Below are positions 16,127-25,719 of a stretch of DNA of 64,000 nt, one piece after another. Position 1 is the first letter of the stretch; each line of letters starts with the position of its first letter. The notes below the pieces were generated by a model. It worked only from the letters and a program-made list of their open reading frames with translations. It had not been told where the DNA came from and ran no database searches. This DNA comes from Sphingopyxis microcysteis (GTDB lineage Bacteria > Pseudomonadota > Alphaproteobacteria > Sphingomonadales > Sphingomonadaceae): positions 186,001 to 250,000 of the forward strand of contig NZ_JAANYY010000004.1 of assembly GCF_012274265.1 (NCBI RefSeq). The letters run 5' to 3'. The translations under genes and the position numbers were made by a program.

Positions 16127-18811
16127 TTAGAAGCCGACGACGATCGAGCCGATGAAGGCGCGCGGCGCGCCGATCTGCACGAACGGCACCGAGTTGTCGG
16201 CGAGCTGGCCGTCGAAACCGCCGACATACAGCTTGTCGAACAGGTTGGTGACGTTGAGCTGGATGTACGTCGTTTCGTTCAGGCCCGCCCATTCCAGGCC
16301 GATCCGCGCGTCGAGATCGACGATCGTGTAGGCCGGGGTCTTGGCCGGGTAAACGACGGTGTTGGCAACGCCGTTGACGGTCTGCAGCAGCGGCAGATTC
16401 TGGTCGTTGACGTAACGCGGACCGGTGCGCTTGACCTGTGCACCGAGTTCGATCGGACCAAGCTTGCCCTGGGCGCGGCCGCCGAAGGTGTAGGTCGGCG
16501 AACCCGATTCACGCTTGCCCGCGGTCAGTGCAAAGGCCGGTGCGCCGACGGTGGTGCACAGGAACTGACCGGCAGTGACCTGCGCCGCGGTGCAGATGCC
16601 GTTCTGGACATTGTCCTTGATCTTCGACTTCAGATACGAACCGAAGGCGTAGATCGAGAAATTGTCGACCGGGCGGTACGAGATGCTGACGTCGATGCCA
16701 TATTTGTCGACGCGGCCAAGGTTGCGATACACGTTACGCTCGGTTTCGGGATCGAACGACGAGGCGAGGCGATCGTTGAAGATCGTGTACCACAGGCCGG
16801 CCTGCGCCTGCACCTGGCTGCTGCGATAACGGAGGCCAACGTCGAAGTTGTCGGTGGTTTCCGGGATCGGGTTGGCCGATTCGGTGTCAGCCGGGAAGTA
16901 GAAGGCGTTGTAGAGGTTGTCCGTGCCCGGAACCTGCACACCCTTCGAATAGTTGGCGAACACGCTCAGCTGATCGGTCGCATCAAAGGTCAGGCCGAGG
17001 TTCGGCGTGAACTTGTTGTACTTGCGCTTGCGCTGCTGCGGACCCTGGACCGGCGCGGTGACGCCCGGCGCAATGGTGACCGTCGGGTTGGCGGCAAGCC
17101 ATGCCGCAAGACCCGCGTCGTTCGTGCCGAAACATTCGACGAAACCGGTCACGCTCGACGTGGCGCAATTGTTGGTCAGATCGCGCGTGAACATCTTGTA
17201 CGCGCCGCCGATCTGAACCGTCAGGCGGTCAAACTCGCCGCGATATTCGCCGCCGAACATGTTCAGCAGCGCAATCGACTTGCGGTCACGCTTTTGCAGG
17301 ACGTTGCCATTCACATCGGCCAGCGGATCGTTGACCGGGAAAACGTCGGTCGCCGAACCGTTCAGCTTCAGGAAGTTGGTTTCGCCGGTCTGCCGGTGAC
17401 GCGCACGATCATAGCTGTAGAAGACGCGGAAGGTGTTGCTGTCGTCGAGGTCGTAGCGCAGGCCTGCGATCACGCCATAGCGGCGGGTCTGGGTCTGGCT
17501 CGGCGCGAGGACGCGCACGGTGTCGAGCAGGTCGCCGTCGCCGTTGAGGTCACGCCCATAATAGGGGACACCGCCAATGTAACCGGTCTGGCAGCTGATG
17601 CCGGCGCCGGTCGGGGTGGTGTTGCAGTTCGCGGCGCCGCCGGTCGGATTGACGTCGCGGCGTACTTCCTGGCCGACGACGGTGCCGCCGCCGTTCGCCT
17701 TCACATATTGGAAGCTCGGGTCGACGGTCAGGACCAGGCCTTCCGCCAGCGTGAAGCGCGAATTGCCGCGGATGTTGCCGGTGTTCGACGGGTTGTAGCG
17801 TTCGTCAAACGCCGAACCGCAGCTGTTGGCCACATCGGCGAGGCCGGGACGCGCGACGGTGTTGATCTGGCACTTGGCGATACCGTAGTCGCGGTCGTCC
17901 TTGTTCTGCGGGAAGATGTTCGGAACGAAGTTCGAAGCGATGTTGTGGACATTGCGCAGGCCGGTCGAACCGAAGAAATTGTTTCGGTTCTGGTTGTAGT
18001 GGCCCGAGATCGAAATGAAGTCGCCATCGGCGCCGATCGGCTGATAGATCTTGGCGTTATACTGCTGCTTGTCGATCTTGCCGGTGCGCGAATCGATCGC
18101 GGCGCGGGCGGCAGTCGTCGAGTTTGCAGCATAGGCGGGCTGATCGGCGTTGCCGAACACGGTGTCGTTCGTCGCGGTGCTGGCCGAGAAGAACGCGCGC
18201 GTGCCCCACGGGGTGAACACGCCGGTGTCGATCATGCCAAAGATGCGGAAGAAGCTGAAGTCGCCAGCCGAACCGACCAGCTTGAGGCCGGGTTCTTCGC
18301 CCGGGTTGCGGGTACGATAGTTGACGGTCGAACCCGAAGCGGCAGCGGTCGGGCTGTCGACGTCGGTCGAACCCAGGTTGACGTTGACCTGTTCGATCAG
18401 CTCGGGGTCGAGCTGCTGGTTCGAATAGAGCGCGTAGTTGCCCGAATCGTTGAGCGGAATACCGTCAAAGGTCTGGTTGATGCGGGTGTTGTCGAAGCCG
18501 CGGATCGACATCTTGCCGCCGGCCGAACCGAACGGGTCGTTGTTCTGGAAGCTGACGCCCGGAAGCTGGTTGATGATGTCGTTGACGGTCTGGCCCGGCG
18601 ACTGGCGCTCGATGAATTCCTGGGTCAGCACGGCCTTGGCCTTCGTCGTGTCGGGCGCGATCACGCCTGCGACATCGGTCGTCCGGCTGCCCGTAACGAC
18701 GATTTCCTCGTCGAAGTCGACCGAACCGGTCGACTGGGCAAAGGCCGGCGTGGAAAGCAGCGCGACCGGGATCAGCGCGCAGCTGGCGGCAAGCGTGTGA
18801 CGGAATTTCAT
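16127..18811 (-). CDS. TonB-dependent outer-membrane receptor
   Basis: A 894-residue outer-membrane transporter energised by TonB. The signal peptide ends AFAQ (about residue 26), and the TonB box DEEIVVTG follows at about residue 35. The plug domain (about 50-170) has RQSPGQTVNDIINQLPG and IRGFDNTRINQTFDGIPL. The beta-barrel follows and closes with the C-terminal motif GSIVVGF, ending in Phe as usual. Position of start: ATG 18811 with AGGGGA upstream, not the longer frame to 18904. The ligand is unknown. No siderophore or sugar genes lie nearby; ClpX is the next gene on the same strand. Confidence 0.92.
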   Translation of the reverse strand: MKFRHTLAASCALIPVALLSTPAFAQSTGSVDFDEEIVVTGSRTTDVAGVIAPDTTKAKAVLTQEFIERQSPGQTVNDIINQLPGVSFQNNDPFGSAGGKMSIRGFDNTRINQTFDGIPLNDSGNYALYSNQQLDPELIEQVNVNLGSTDVDSPTAAASGSTVNYRTRNPGEEPGLKLVGSAGDFSFFRIFGMIDTGVFTPWGTRAFFSASTATNDTVFGNADQPAYAANSTTAARAAIDSRTGKIDKQQYNAKIYQPIGADGDFISISGHYNQNRNNFFGSTGLRNVHNIASNFVPNIFPQNKDDRDYGIAKCQINTVARPGLADVANSCGSAFDERYNPSNTGNIRGNSRFTLAEGLVLTVDPSFQYVKANGGGTVVGQEVRRDVNPTGGAANCNTTPTGAGISCQTGYIGGVPYYGRDLNGDGDLLDTVRVLAPSQTQTRRYGVIAGLRYDLDDSNTFRVFYSYDRARHRQTGETNFLKLNGSATDVFPVNDPLADVNGNVLQKRDRKSIALLNMFGGEYRGEFDRLTVQIGGAYKMFTRDLTNNCATSSVTGFVECFGTNDAGLAAWLAANPTVTIAPGVTAPVQGPQQRKRKYNKFTPNLGLTFDATDQLSVFANYSKGVQVPGTDNLYNAFYFPADTESANPIPETTDNFDVGLRYRSSQVQAQAGLWYTIFNDRLASSFDPETERNVYRNLGRVDKYGIDVSISYRPVDNFSIYAFGSYLKSKIKDNVQNGICTAAQVTAGQFLCTTVGAPAFALTAGKRESGSPTYTFGGRAQGKLGPIELGAQVKRTGPRYVNDQNLPLLQTVNGVANTVVYPAKTPAYTIVDLDARIGLEWAGLNETTYIQLNVTNLFDKLYVGGFDGQLADNSVPFVQIGAPRAFIGSIVVGF

Positions 18812-19113
18812 GTCAGGATGTCCCCTTGGTGTGGTGTCGTTCGGCAGGCGCGCGAAATGGGGCGCGCAAGTCCTGCGAGCGCCCCTGAAGCCCGCATGTG
18901 GCACGATTGTGACAGCAATTGTGACAGTGCAAGCGGCGCGCGGCGAACGCCGCGGCGAAAGATCGAAAAACCGCGAATTTCCGTTGCGATCCGCGATTTA
19001 TCCACAGGCGCGATTGCGTTTTTCTCGGCAACTGTTGCTGCAATGCAACAATTTTCCGCGCACGCAGCCGCCGAGTCGCCTGATTTCAGGGCGACTGGCG
19101 GACCCGCCGCGAC
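18812..19113. other. Gap upstream of the TonB receptor gene, with direct repeats
   Basis: A 302-base non-coding gap between clpX and the receptor gene. Two copies of ATTGTGACAG lie at 18906-18915 and 18918-18927 and could be a regulator site. A GTCGCC/GGCGAC hairpin lies near the clpX stop (about 19074-19094). I see no gene on either strand. Confidence 0.5.
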
Positions 19114-20385
19114 TCAGGCGGCGTCGCCCGCTGCTTCCTTCGCCTTGTCGGCATAGACGCGCACCGGGTCCTTGCGGCCCTCGACGACATCCTTGTCGAC
19201 AACGATCTCGACCACGTCGGTGAGGTCGGGCAGGTCGAACATCGTGTCGAGCAGGATCGCCTCGACGATCGAGCGGAGGCCGCGCGCGCCGGTCTTGCGT
19301 TCGATCGCTTTCTTGGCGACCGCAATCAGCGCATCGTCGGTAAAGGTCAGCACGACCTCTTCCAGATCGAACAGCTTGCGATACTGTTTCACCAGCGCGT
19401 TCTTGGGCTCGCCCAGAATCTTGACCAGCGCGTCAATGTCGAGATCCTCGAGCGTCGCGATCACCGGCAGGCGGCCGACGAATTCGGGGATCAGGCCGAA
19501 TTTCAGCAGATCCTCGGGCTCGATATTCTTCAGCACTTCGCCCATGCGGCGCTCGTCGGGGCCGGCGACATGCGCGCCGAAGCCGATCGACTTGCCCTGC
19601 AGGCGGTCGCCGATGATCTTTTCCAGCCCGCTGAACGCGCCGCCGGCGATGAACAGGATGTTCGTCGTGTCGACCTGCAGGAATTCCTGCTGCGGATGCT
19701 TGCGCCCGCCCTGCGGCGGCACCGACGCGGTCGTGCCTTCCATCAGCTTGAGCAGCGCCTGCTGCACGCCTTCACCCGACACGTCGCGGGTGATCGACGG
19801 ATTTTCGGCCTTGCGGCTGATCTTGTCGATTTCGTCGATATAAACGATGCCGCGCTGCGCCTTTTCGACATTATAGTCGCTGGCCTGCAGCAGCTTGAGG
19901 ATGATATTCTCGACATCTTCGCCGACATAGCCGGCTTCGGTGAGCGTCGTCGCGTCGGCCATGGTGAAGGGCACGTCGAGGAAGCGCGCGAGCGTTTGCG
20001 CCAGCAAGGTCTTGCCGCTGCCGGTCGGGCCGACGAGCAGGATGTTCGACTTGGCGAGTTCGACCTCGTCGCCGCGGCCCGAGTTGGCGAGGCGCTTGTA
20101 GTGATTGTGCACCGCAACCGACAACACGCGCTTGGCCTTGTTCTGGCCGATCACATAGGCGTCGAGATGCTGGCAGATTTCCAGCGGCGTCGGCACCGCG
20201 CCGTCCTTGCGCGCGGCAACCCCGCCCTTGATCTCCTCGCGGATGATGTCGTTGCACAGTTCGACGCATTCGTCGCAGATGAACACGGTGGGACCGGCAA
20301 TCAGCTTGCGGACTTCGTGCTGCGACTTGCCGCAGAAGGAGCAATAGAGAGTGCTCTTGCTGTCCGAGCCGCTCAATTTCGTCAT
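19114..20385 (-). CDS. clpX: ATP-dependent Clp protease ATP-binding subunit ClpX
   Basis: AAA+ unfoldase that feeds substrates to ClpP. The 423-residue protein has a four-Cys zinc-binding domain (Cys 15, 18, 37, 40), Walker A GPTGSGKT (119-126), Walker B YIDEIDK, the pore-loop region and the ClpP-docking IGF-type loop near KSIGFGAHV. Length is typical. It lies 260 bases downstream of clpP on the same strand, the usual clpP-clpX order. Confidence 0.98.
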   Translation of the reverse strand: MTKLSGSDSKSTLYCSFCGKSQHEVRKLIAGPTVFICDECVELCNDIIREEIKGGVAARKDGAVPTPLEICQHLDAYVIGQNKAKRVLSVAVHNHYKRLANSGRGDEVELAKSNILLVGPTGSGKTLLAQTLARFLDVPFTMADATTLTEAGYVGEDVENIILKLLQASDYNVEKAQRGIVYIDEIDKISRKAENPSITRDVSGEGVQQALLKLMEGTTASVPPQGGRKHPQQEFLQVDTTNILFIAGGAFSGLEKIIGDRLQGKSIGFGAHVAGPDERRMGEVLKNIEPEDLLKFGLIPEFVGRLPVIATLEDLDIDALVKILGEPKNALVKQYRKLFDLEEVVLTFTDDALIAVAKKAIERKTGARGLRSIVEAILLDTMFDLPDLTDVVEIVVDKDVVEGRKDPVRVYADKAKEAAGDAA

Positions 20386-20645
20386 AATTCTTCCTCTGGC
20401 AGGCGCCGAAATGGCGGTGCCGTCCTTATCCTAGTCCGCGGTCACCCAATTACAATATGGCAATTGGGTGACATTGCGGTCCTGTCCCGCCTAGCGCCAA
20501 GGCGCAAAACGGGCGTCAACAAATGCGGTTAAGCCCTTGTCTTTGGTTGCCACGCGGTACCGGCCCGCGCCTTTTCGGGTTTCCCCGGCGATGGTCAGCC
20601 GGGGTGCCCGGATGGCGAGCGGGGCATGTCCGCACCCGCGCCGAA

Positions 20646-21296
20646 TCAGGGCGTCGGGCCTTCGCTCAGATCCTTTGCCGCGTCGCTTTCCAGCGCGCCG
20701 GGGCGGCGGTCATAGACATGATCGACCAGCCCGAACGCCTTCGCCTCGTCGGCTTCGAGGAAGGTGTCGCGGTCCATCGCCTTTTCGATCTCTTTCAGCG
20801 AGCGTCCGGTGTATTTCACATACAAATCGTTCATCCGCTTGCGGATGCGCAGGATTTCCTTGGCCTGGATTTCAATGTCCGATGCCATGCCGCGCGCACC
20901 GCCCGACGGCTGGTGGACCATCACGCGGGCGTTGGTCAGCGCGACGCGCATGCCGGGTTCGCCCGCGGCGAGCAGGAAGCTGCCCATCGATGCCGCCTGA
21001 CCGATGCACACCGTTCCGACGCGCGGGCGGATGTACTGCATCGTGTCGTGGATCGCCATGCCCGCCGTGACGACGCCGCCCGGCGAGTTGATGTACATGT
21101 AAATGTCCTTCTTCGGATTTTCCGATTCGAGGAACAGCAGCTGCGCGGTGATCAGCGACGCCATATTGTCCTCGACCTCGCCAGTGACGAAGATGATCCG
21201 TTCGCGCAGCAGGCGGGAAAAAATGTCAAAGCTGCGTTCGCCGCGGCTCGTCTGTTCGACGACGACGGGGACAAGAGCGGCGAGCGGGTCGATCAT
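20646..21296 (-). CDS. clpP: ATP-dependent Clp protease proteolytic subunit
   Basis: Serine peptidase of the ClpXP and ClpAP complexes. The 216-residue product carries the catalytic Ser 103 in QAASMGSF, His 128 in RVMVHQPSG and an Asp in the [11 protein letters not shown] stretch. The N-terminal residues before ERIIFVTG may be a processed propeptide. An extra C-terminal tail (after about residue 200) is not part of the core fold. It stands alone upstream of clpX with 260 bases between. The trigger factor gene, often upstream, is not present here. Confidence 0.98.
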   Translation of the reverse strand: MIDPLAALVPVVVEQTSRGERSFDIFSRLLRERIIFVTGEVEDNMASLITAQLLFLESENPKKDIYMYINSPGGVVTAGMAIHDTMQYIRPRVGTVCIGQAASMGSFLLAAGEPGMRVALTNARVMVHQPSGGARGMASDIEIQAKEILRIRKRMNDLYVKYTGRSLKEIEKAMDRDTFLEADEAKAFGLVDHVYDRRPGALESDAAKDLSEGPTP

Positions 21297-21453
21297 GCGA
21301 TTTTAGTCCTTGATTATCGGGCTGCCCGGCCGAGGACCGGCAGGCTATCCCTCCGGCGCCCTACATCGGCGGCGAGGCCGAGGGTTTCAAGAGGGCAAAT
21401 CATCGCGGTGGCGATCGGCCATGGCGGCTGTGGGGGTGGTTAGCTGCCCTAAA

Positions 21454-21613
21454 CTCCTCTCCCCTTGAGGGAGAGGATAGCGCAGCTTGCTCCGTCAGGA
21501 GCTAGCGAAGCTTGGAGAGGGGGTTGGACGCCAGCGGACGAAGAACCCCTCTCAACTGCGGCTAGGCAGCGAGCTGCCAAGCCTTCGTATCTCTCCCACA
21601 AGGGGAGAGAGGA
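21454..21613. repeat. Inverted-repeat element, CTCTCCCCTTGAGGGAGAG family
   Basis: The left hairpin is CTCTCCCCTTGAGGGAGAG and the right end is TCTCTCCCACAAGGGGAGAG. The interior has GCGCAGCTTGCTCC and AGCGAGCTGCC segments in partial complement. A related but shorter design lies at 49487. Confidence 0.8.
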
Positions 21614-21658
21614 AATGACGTACGCCCGCAATCGGTTGTTCCCGACCTCTTCTCATCC

Positions 21659-21735
21659 GTCATCCCGGCGAAGGCCGGGATCTCGCCGGTGCGGTAAGCC
21701 GATAGGGTGAGATCCCGGCCTTCGCCGGGATGACG
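21659..21735. repeat. Inverted-repeat element, CGTCATCCCGGCGAAGGCCG family
   Basis: About 29-base arms beginning CGTCATCCCGGCGAAGGCCG are repeated in inverse at the right end, with about 20 bases between. The element at 63128 has almost the same sequence. Confidence 0.92.
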
Positions 21736-21808
21736 ACAGTGCTACGTCCGCAACCAGTCGAAAGCCGCCGTAACGCGACATGCGGTGCTCGCGCCTGTAG
21801 CGTCGACG

Positions 21809-21834
21809 AAAAAGGGGCGGGAAAGTCCCGCCCC
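21809..21834 (-). terminator. fdxA: Rho-independent terminator of fdxA
   Basis: On the minus strand, GGGGCGGGA and TCCCGCCCC pair around a 3-base loop (21814-21822 with 21826-21834) and are followed by TTTTT. It lies 23 bases past the fdxA stop. Confidence 0.93.
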
Positions 21835-21856
21835 GATCGAATCAAAGATTTGGCGA

Positions 21857-22195
21857 TCAGTCGCCGCTGCCCGGTTCGGGCGAGAAATGCGTTTCGAACT
21901 TGCCCTCGACGCCCTTATATTCGTCGGCGTCGGCGGGGGTTTCCTTCTTCACCGTGATGTTCGGCCATTCGGCGCTGAACTTGGTGTTGACCTCCAGCCA
22001 TTTCTCGAGGCCGCTTTCGGTGTCGGGCAGGATCGCTTCGGCGGGGCATTCGGGTTCGCACACGCCGCAATCGATGCATTCATTGGGGTTGATGACGAGC
22101 ATATTCTCGCCCTCATAGAAACAGTCGACGGGGCACACCTCGACACAGTCCATATATTTGCACCGGATACAGGCATCGGTGACGACATAGGTCAT
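21857..22195 (-). CDS. fdxA: 7Fe ferredoxin FdxA
   Basis: Small electron carrier with one 3Fe-4S and one 4Fe-4S cluster. In this 112-residue protein, the first cluster region is [17 protein letters not shown] and the second is [12 protein letters not shown]. The conserved C-terminal part [15 protein letters not shown] is typical of the FdxA type in alpha- and gammaproteobacteria. It is the last gene of a helicase-S4-fdxA run on the minus strand, 113 bases after the S4 gene, and has its own terminator. Confidence 0.96.
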   Translation of the reverse strand: MTYVVTDACIRCKYMDCVEVCPVDCFYEGENMLVINPNECIDCGVCEPECPAEAILPDTESGLEKWLEVNTKFSAEWPNITVKKETPADADEYKGVEGKFETHFSPEPGSGD

Positions 22196-22308
22196 GGTTT
22201 CAGGCTCCCTTAGATGACGGCAGACGGGCCGTCAGGCTCTCTCTTGGCTCGCCTCTATGCCGCGCGGCGGCGGTGCGTCAACGCCTAGCGCACAGTTGCG
22301 AATCACTC

Positions 22309-22659
22309 TCACTCGATAGGGCCGGGCGCCGGATTTGGATGCACAGCTTTTCCATCGCCGCTGATAGCTGGGTTGGCAGCGGCGGGCGGCCCCGCGTCGA
22401 GACTGCGATAACAGGCCCGCGCCTCGGCGGCGGGGCCGCGGCGGACGGGCAGGGCGAGCAGCCGCACCACCTCGATCCGCTCGCCGACCGGCAGCACCAG
22501 CGTCTGTCCGACATGCACCGCGCAGGACGGGCGGGTGACCCGCCGACCGTCCAGCCGGATATGTCCCGCCGCGACGATCGCCTGCGCCAGGCTGCGCGAA
22601 CGGGCAAAACGCAGGAACCACAGCAGCTTGTCCAGCCGGATGCTGCCCGCCGCGCTCAT
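22309..22659 (-). CDS. S4-domain RNA-binding protein (Hsp15-like)
   Basis: A 116-residue protein. Its N-terminal S4 domain, IRLDKLLWFLRFARSRSLAQ then AGHIRLDGRRVTRPSCAVHVG, binds structured RNA. Hsp15-type S4 proteins recycle stalled 50S-nascent-chain complexes; that role here is inferred from similarity only. The C-terminal half is Ala/Pro-rich and probably disordered. Its ATG overlaps the helicase stop by four bases, so the two are coupled. Confidence 0.88.
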   Translation of the reverse strand: MSAAGSIRLDKLLWFLRFARSRSLAQAIVAAGHIRLDGRRVTRPSCAVHVGQTLVLPVGERIEVVRLLALPVRRGPAAEARACYRSLDAGPPAAANPAISGDGKAVHPNPAPGPIE

Positions 22660-25448
22660 CCGTCCTTGCGGCTTTCGGCAAGCAAGGCGGCAAGGCCCGC
22701 GAACGGACTGTTCGGCGACGCGCCACGCCGCGCCGGGCGGTCGGCGCGGGGCGGGCGCGGTGGATCGGCGCGGGGCTTGTCGGCCCGCGGCTGTTCGGGC
22801 GCGCGGCGCTTGCCCTTGCCCTGCTGGACCGGCGGGCGCCGAACGTCGCTGTTTGCGGCCCCCTTGCGCGGCGCGTCGGCGCCCTTGCGCCGCTGTTTGC
22901 GGCGCGGCCGCTTGTCGGGCTTGCGCAGCCCCGACCAGCGCCAGCGTTGCAGCGCGGGCTCACCGACGCTGCGAAAGCCGAAGCTGCCGAGCAGCCCGCG
23001 CCGCGTTTCTTCGTCGAGCCCGAGCGAGGTGGCGAGCGCGGGGTCGATCACAAAGCCCGGCGGCGGCGCCGCGGCAACGCCTTCGGTCTCGTCGGCCGCG
23101 CCATGATCGTCGTGGTGGTGGTCGTCGCTGCCCGCGATCGGCGCGGTCGGCGGCGCCGATGCCTGCATCCGCGCGGCATGCGCCTGCCGCGCCAGCTTTT
23201 CGGCCATGTCGATGCGCAGCCAGCCGGTGGCGCAGCGGCGAAAGCCCGCGATCGTCAGCCCGGCATGGCTGCCGGTCTTTTGCAGCACCGCGCCGTGCGG
23301 CGGCAGCGCCGGCACCGGCGATCCCTGCTGCGCCGCGATCAGCGCCGCGCGCCAGCGCACCGCCTCGGGCTTCAGCAGCGTCGGGTGAAAAATGTCAAGC
23401 GAACCGATCGTGAAGCCCAGTTTGCGCAGTTGCGGGCGTTCGTCGGCGGCAAGCGCGTTCAGCTGGTCCTCGACCGCGGCTCGGCCGATCATGCCGCTGT
23501 TGTCGGTCAGCGCAGCGAGCAGTGCGCGGACCCGCGGAGGGGTGAACAGATCGCCCGCCGCTTCGCCCATCGCGGCGAGCGGACCGGCGTGGCGCGCCAG
23601 TTGCGCGGCGATGAAGCGGTGGAGCCGTTCGGTGATGGCCTGCACCTGGACGGGCTCCAACCGCCGCAGCGATGGATCGACCAGCACCGACGGCTGCACC
23701 AGCGTCGGTCCCTTGGCCAGCGTCGCCACCGCATGGCCGTGCCAGGCTAGCCGCGGCGGCGCGCCCGGTTCGGCGATCAGCGACAGCGCGCTGTCATCGC
23801 CCTCGGCCAGCGCCGAGGCGCGGCGCGCCAGTTCGGCGCGCAGATGCTTTTCGGCGGCGGCGAGCAGCATCCGGTGATCGCTGGCCTTCGCCACCGGGTC
23901 GACCTTGAACTGAAAGCCCTTGAGTGTGCCGATTGCCTCGCCGTCGACCGCGACGGTGCCGTCGGGGCCGACCGCAACCGGCAGCGCGGCATTGCGTTGC
24001 CCGGCGTCGCGCAGCAGCAGCGCCAGCCGCCGGTCGACGAAGCGCTGCGCCAACGCCGCGTGCAACGCGTCGGACAGCCTGGATTCGAGCGCTTGCGTCT
24101 GTTCGGTCCACCCCGCCGCGCCTGCGATCCAGTCGCCACGCTGGGCGATGAAGCACAAGGTGCGGACCGCGGCGATGCGGCTTGCGAGCTGGTCGATGTC
24201 GCCCTCGACATCGTTGAGCTTGGCCAGCCGCCGCGCGAACCAGTCGGGATCGATCATCCCGTCGCCGCTGGTGCGCCATTGCCATAGCTTGAGCACCGTC
24301 CGGCTGTGGTGCTCGGCGCCCAATTGTTCAAAATCGGGCAGGCCGCAAATGTCCCACAGGCGCTGGACCGCATCGAAATCGCCGCCGCGTGCGCGCACCT
24401 CCATGTCGCCCGCCAGATGCTTGAGCACCGCAATGTCGACCGCTTCGGGGGCGGGGCGCAGCGCGGGTGCGGTCGGTGGCTGCGCGAGGTCGGCGAGCAG
24501 CTGGTCGAGCGAGCCGAAGCCGGGGGTCGGGTTGCGCCAGAACAGGCTGGGCAGCGGCGGGAAATGATGCCCCTCGATCGCCGCCACTTCCTCGGGCGTG
24601 AAGCCGCCCTGCGGCTGGCCGACGGTGCCAAAGCTGCCGTCCTGCTGGTGGCGTCCGGCGCGCCCCGCGATCTGCGCCATTTCGGCGATCGTCAGGCGGC
24701 GGAGGCGCCGCCCGTCGAATTTCTGCAAACTGGCGAACGCGACATGCTGGACGTCGAGGTTCAGCCCCATGCCGATCGCGTCGGTCGCGACGAGATAATC
24801 GACTTCGCCCGCCTCGAACATCGCGACCTGGGCATTGCGCGTCTTGGGGCTGAGCGCGCCCATCACCACCGCGGCGCCGCCCGAAAAGCGGCGCAGCATC
24901 TCGGCGATCGCATAAACCTCCTCGGCCGAGAAAGCGACGATCGCCGATCGTTTGGGCAGCCGCGACAGCTTCGACGTCCCCGCATAGCTCAAGGTCGAAA
25001 AGCGCGGGCGAGTGATGATCTCGGCCTCGGGAATCAGGTTTTTCACGAGCCCGCGGATGCTCGCCGACCCCAGGATCATCGTCTCCTCGCGCCCGCGCGC
25101 GCGCAGCAGGCGGTCGGTGAAGACATGGCCGCGCTCGGGGTCGGCGCCGAGCTGCGCCTCGTCGATGCCGACGAAGGCGACATCGCGTTCGATCGGCAGC
25201 GCCTCCATCGTGCCAAGCAGATAGCGCGCATCGGGCGGAATGATCCGTTCTTCGCCGGTGACCAGCGCGACTTGGCGCTCGCCCTTGATCGCGACGACGC
25301 GGTCGTACACCTCGCGCGCCAGCAAGCGGAGCGGAAAGCCGATCATGCCGCTCGAATGGGCGGTCAGGCGCTCGACCGCCAAATGGGTTTTGCCGGTGTT
25401 GGTGGGGCCAAGGACAGCCTTGACCGGCTGGGAAGAGGATGACGTCAT
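22656..25448 (-). CDS. SUV3-like superfamily 2 RNA/DNA helicase
   Basis: A 930-residue helicase of the type found in alphaproteobacteria and related to mitochondrial SUV3. Motif I is GPTNTGKTH (about residues 13-21), motif II DEAQ is near 105, and the ATDAIGMGLNLDV and QIAGRAGRHQQDGSFG motifs V and VI are near 260-300. A long alpha-helical middle follows. The last 150 residues are basic and low-complexity (KRRAPEQPRADKPR), as expected for a nucleic-acid tail. The start is MTSSSSQPVKAV at 25448, because the longer frame to 25589 adds residues unlike the family. Coupled to the S4 gene. Confidence 0.9.
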   Translation of the reverse strand: MTSSSSQPVKAVLGPTNTGKTHLAVERLTAHSSGMIGFPLRLLAREVYDRVVAIKGERQVALVTGEERIIPPDARYLLGTMEALPIERDVAFVGIDEAQLGADPERGHVFTDRLLRARGREETMILGSASIRGLVKNLIPEAEIITRPRFSTLSYAGTSKLSRLPKRSAIVAFSAEEVYAIAEMLRRFSGGAAVVMGALSPKTRNAQVAMFEAGEVDYLVATDAIGMGLNLDVQHVAFASLQKFDGRRLRRLTIAEMAQIAGRAGRHQQDGSFGTVGQPQGGFTPEEVAAIEGHHFPPLPSLFWRNPTPGFGSLDQLLADLAQPPTAPALRPAPEAVDIAVLKHLAGDMEVRARGGDFDAVQRLWDICGLPDFEQLGAEHHSRTVLKLWQWRTSGDGMIDPDWFARRLAKLNDVEGDIDQLASRIAAVRTLCFIAQRGDWIAGAAGWTEQTQALESRLSDALHAALAQRFVDRRLALLLRDAGQRNAALPVAVGPDGTVAVDGEAIGTLKGFQFKVDPVAKASDHRMLLAAAEKHLRAELARRASALAEGDDSALSLIAEPGAPPRLAWHGHAVATLAKGPTLVQPSVLVDPSLRRLEPVQVQAITERLHRFIAAQLARHAGPLAAMGEAAGDLFTPPRVRALLAALTDNSGMIGRAAVEDQLNALAADERPQLRKLGFTIGSLDIFHPTLLKPEAVRWRAALIAAQQGSPVPALPPHGAVLQKTGSHAGLTIAGFRRCATGWLRIDMAEKLARQAHAARMQASAPPTAPIAGSDDHHHDDHGAADETEGVAAAPPPGFVIDPALATSLGLDEETRRGLLGSFGFRSVGEPALQRWRWSGLRKPDKRPRRKQRRKGADAPRKGAANSDVRRPPVQQGKGKRRAPEQPRADKPRADPPRPPRADRPARRGASPNSPFAGLAALLAESRKDG

Positions 25449-25719
25449 TTTCTTGGGGACCAAGCTGGCATGGCGGCAGGCACGGCGCAACCGCCGATCG
25501 TCGAATGGCGGGCAGGCGACCGATTTTTCCGCGCCTGTTGCATAATATCCCACCCCCGCCACGACTGACCGCAACCCGCCGCGGCGCAACCGCCATTAAA
25601 TTGACTTTAACGACCTTTCTTTACAGACAGGCGGCCGAATATCATTCGGCGGCCGGGTTATGGGAGGCCCGCCGAGCGGGGGTTGCAGTTTGTTCCAGCG
25701 TCACGAACCCATCGCGGGG

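Larger units (their letters stand above)
21297..21856. other. 560-base gap without a gene
   Basis: Between fdxA and clpP. It holds the clpP upstream region, two inverted-repeat elements (21454-21613 and 21659-21735) and the fdxA terminator. Short open frames here read through the repeats and have no ribosome sites, so I do not call a gene. Confidence 0.7.

Noticed and set aside
17294..19156. 620-residue open frame on the plus strand opposite the TonB receptor gene
   Set aside because: It is antisense to a gene with clear motifs, has no domain and no ribosome site; long antisense frames are expected at this GC content.
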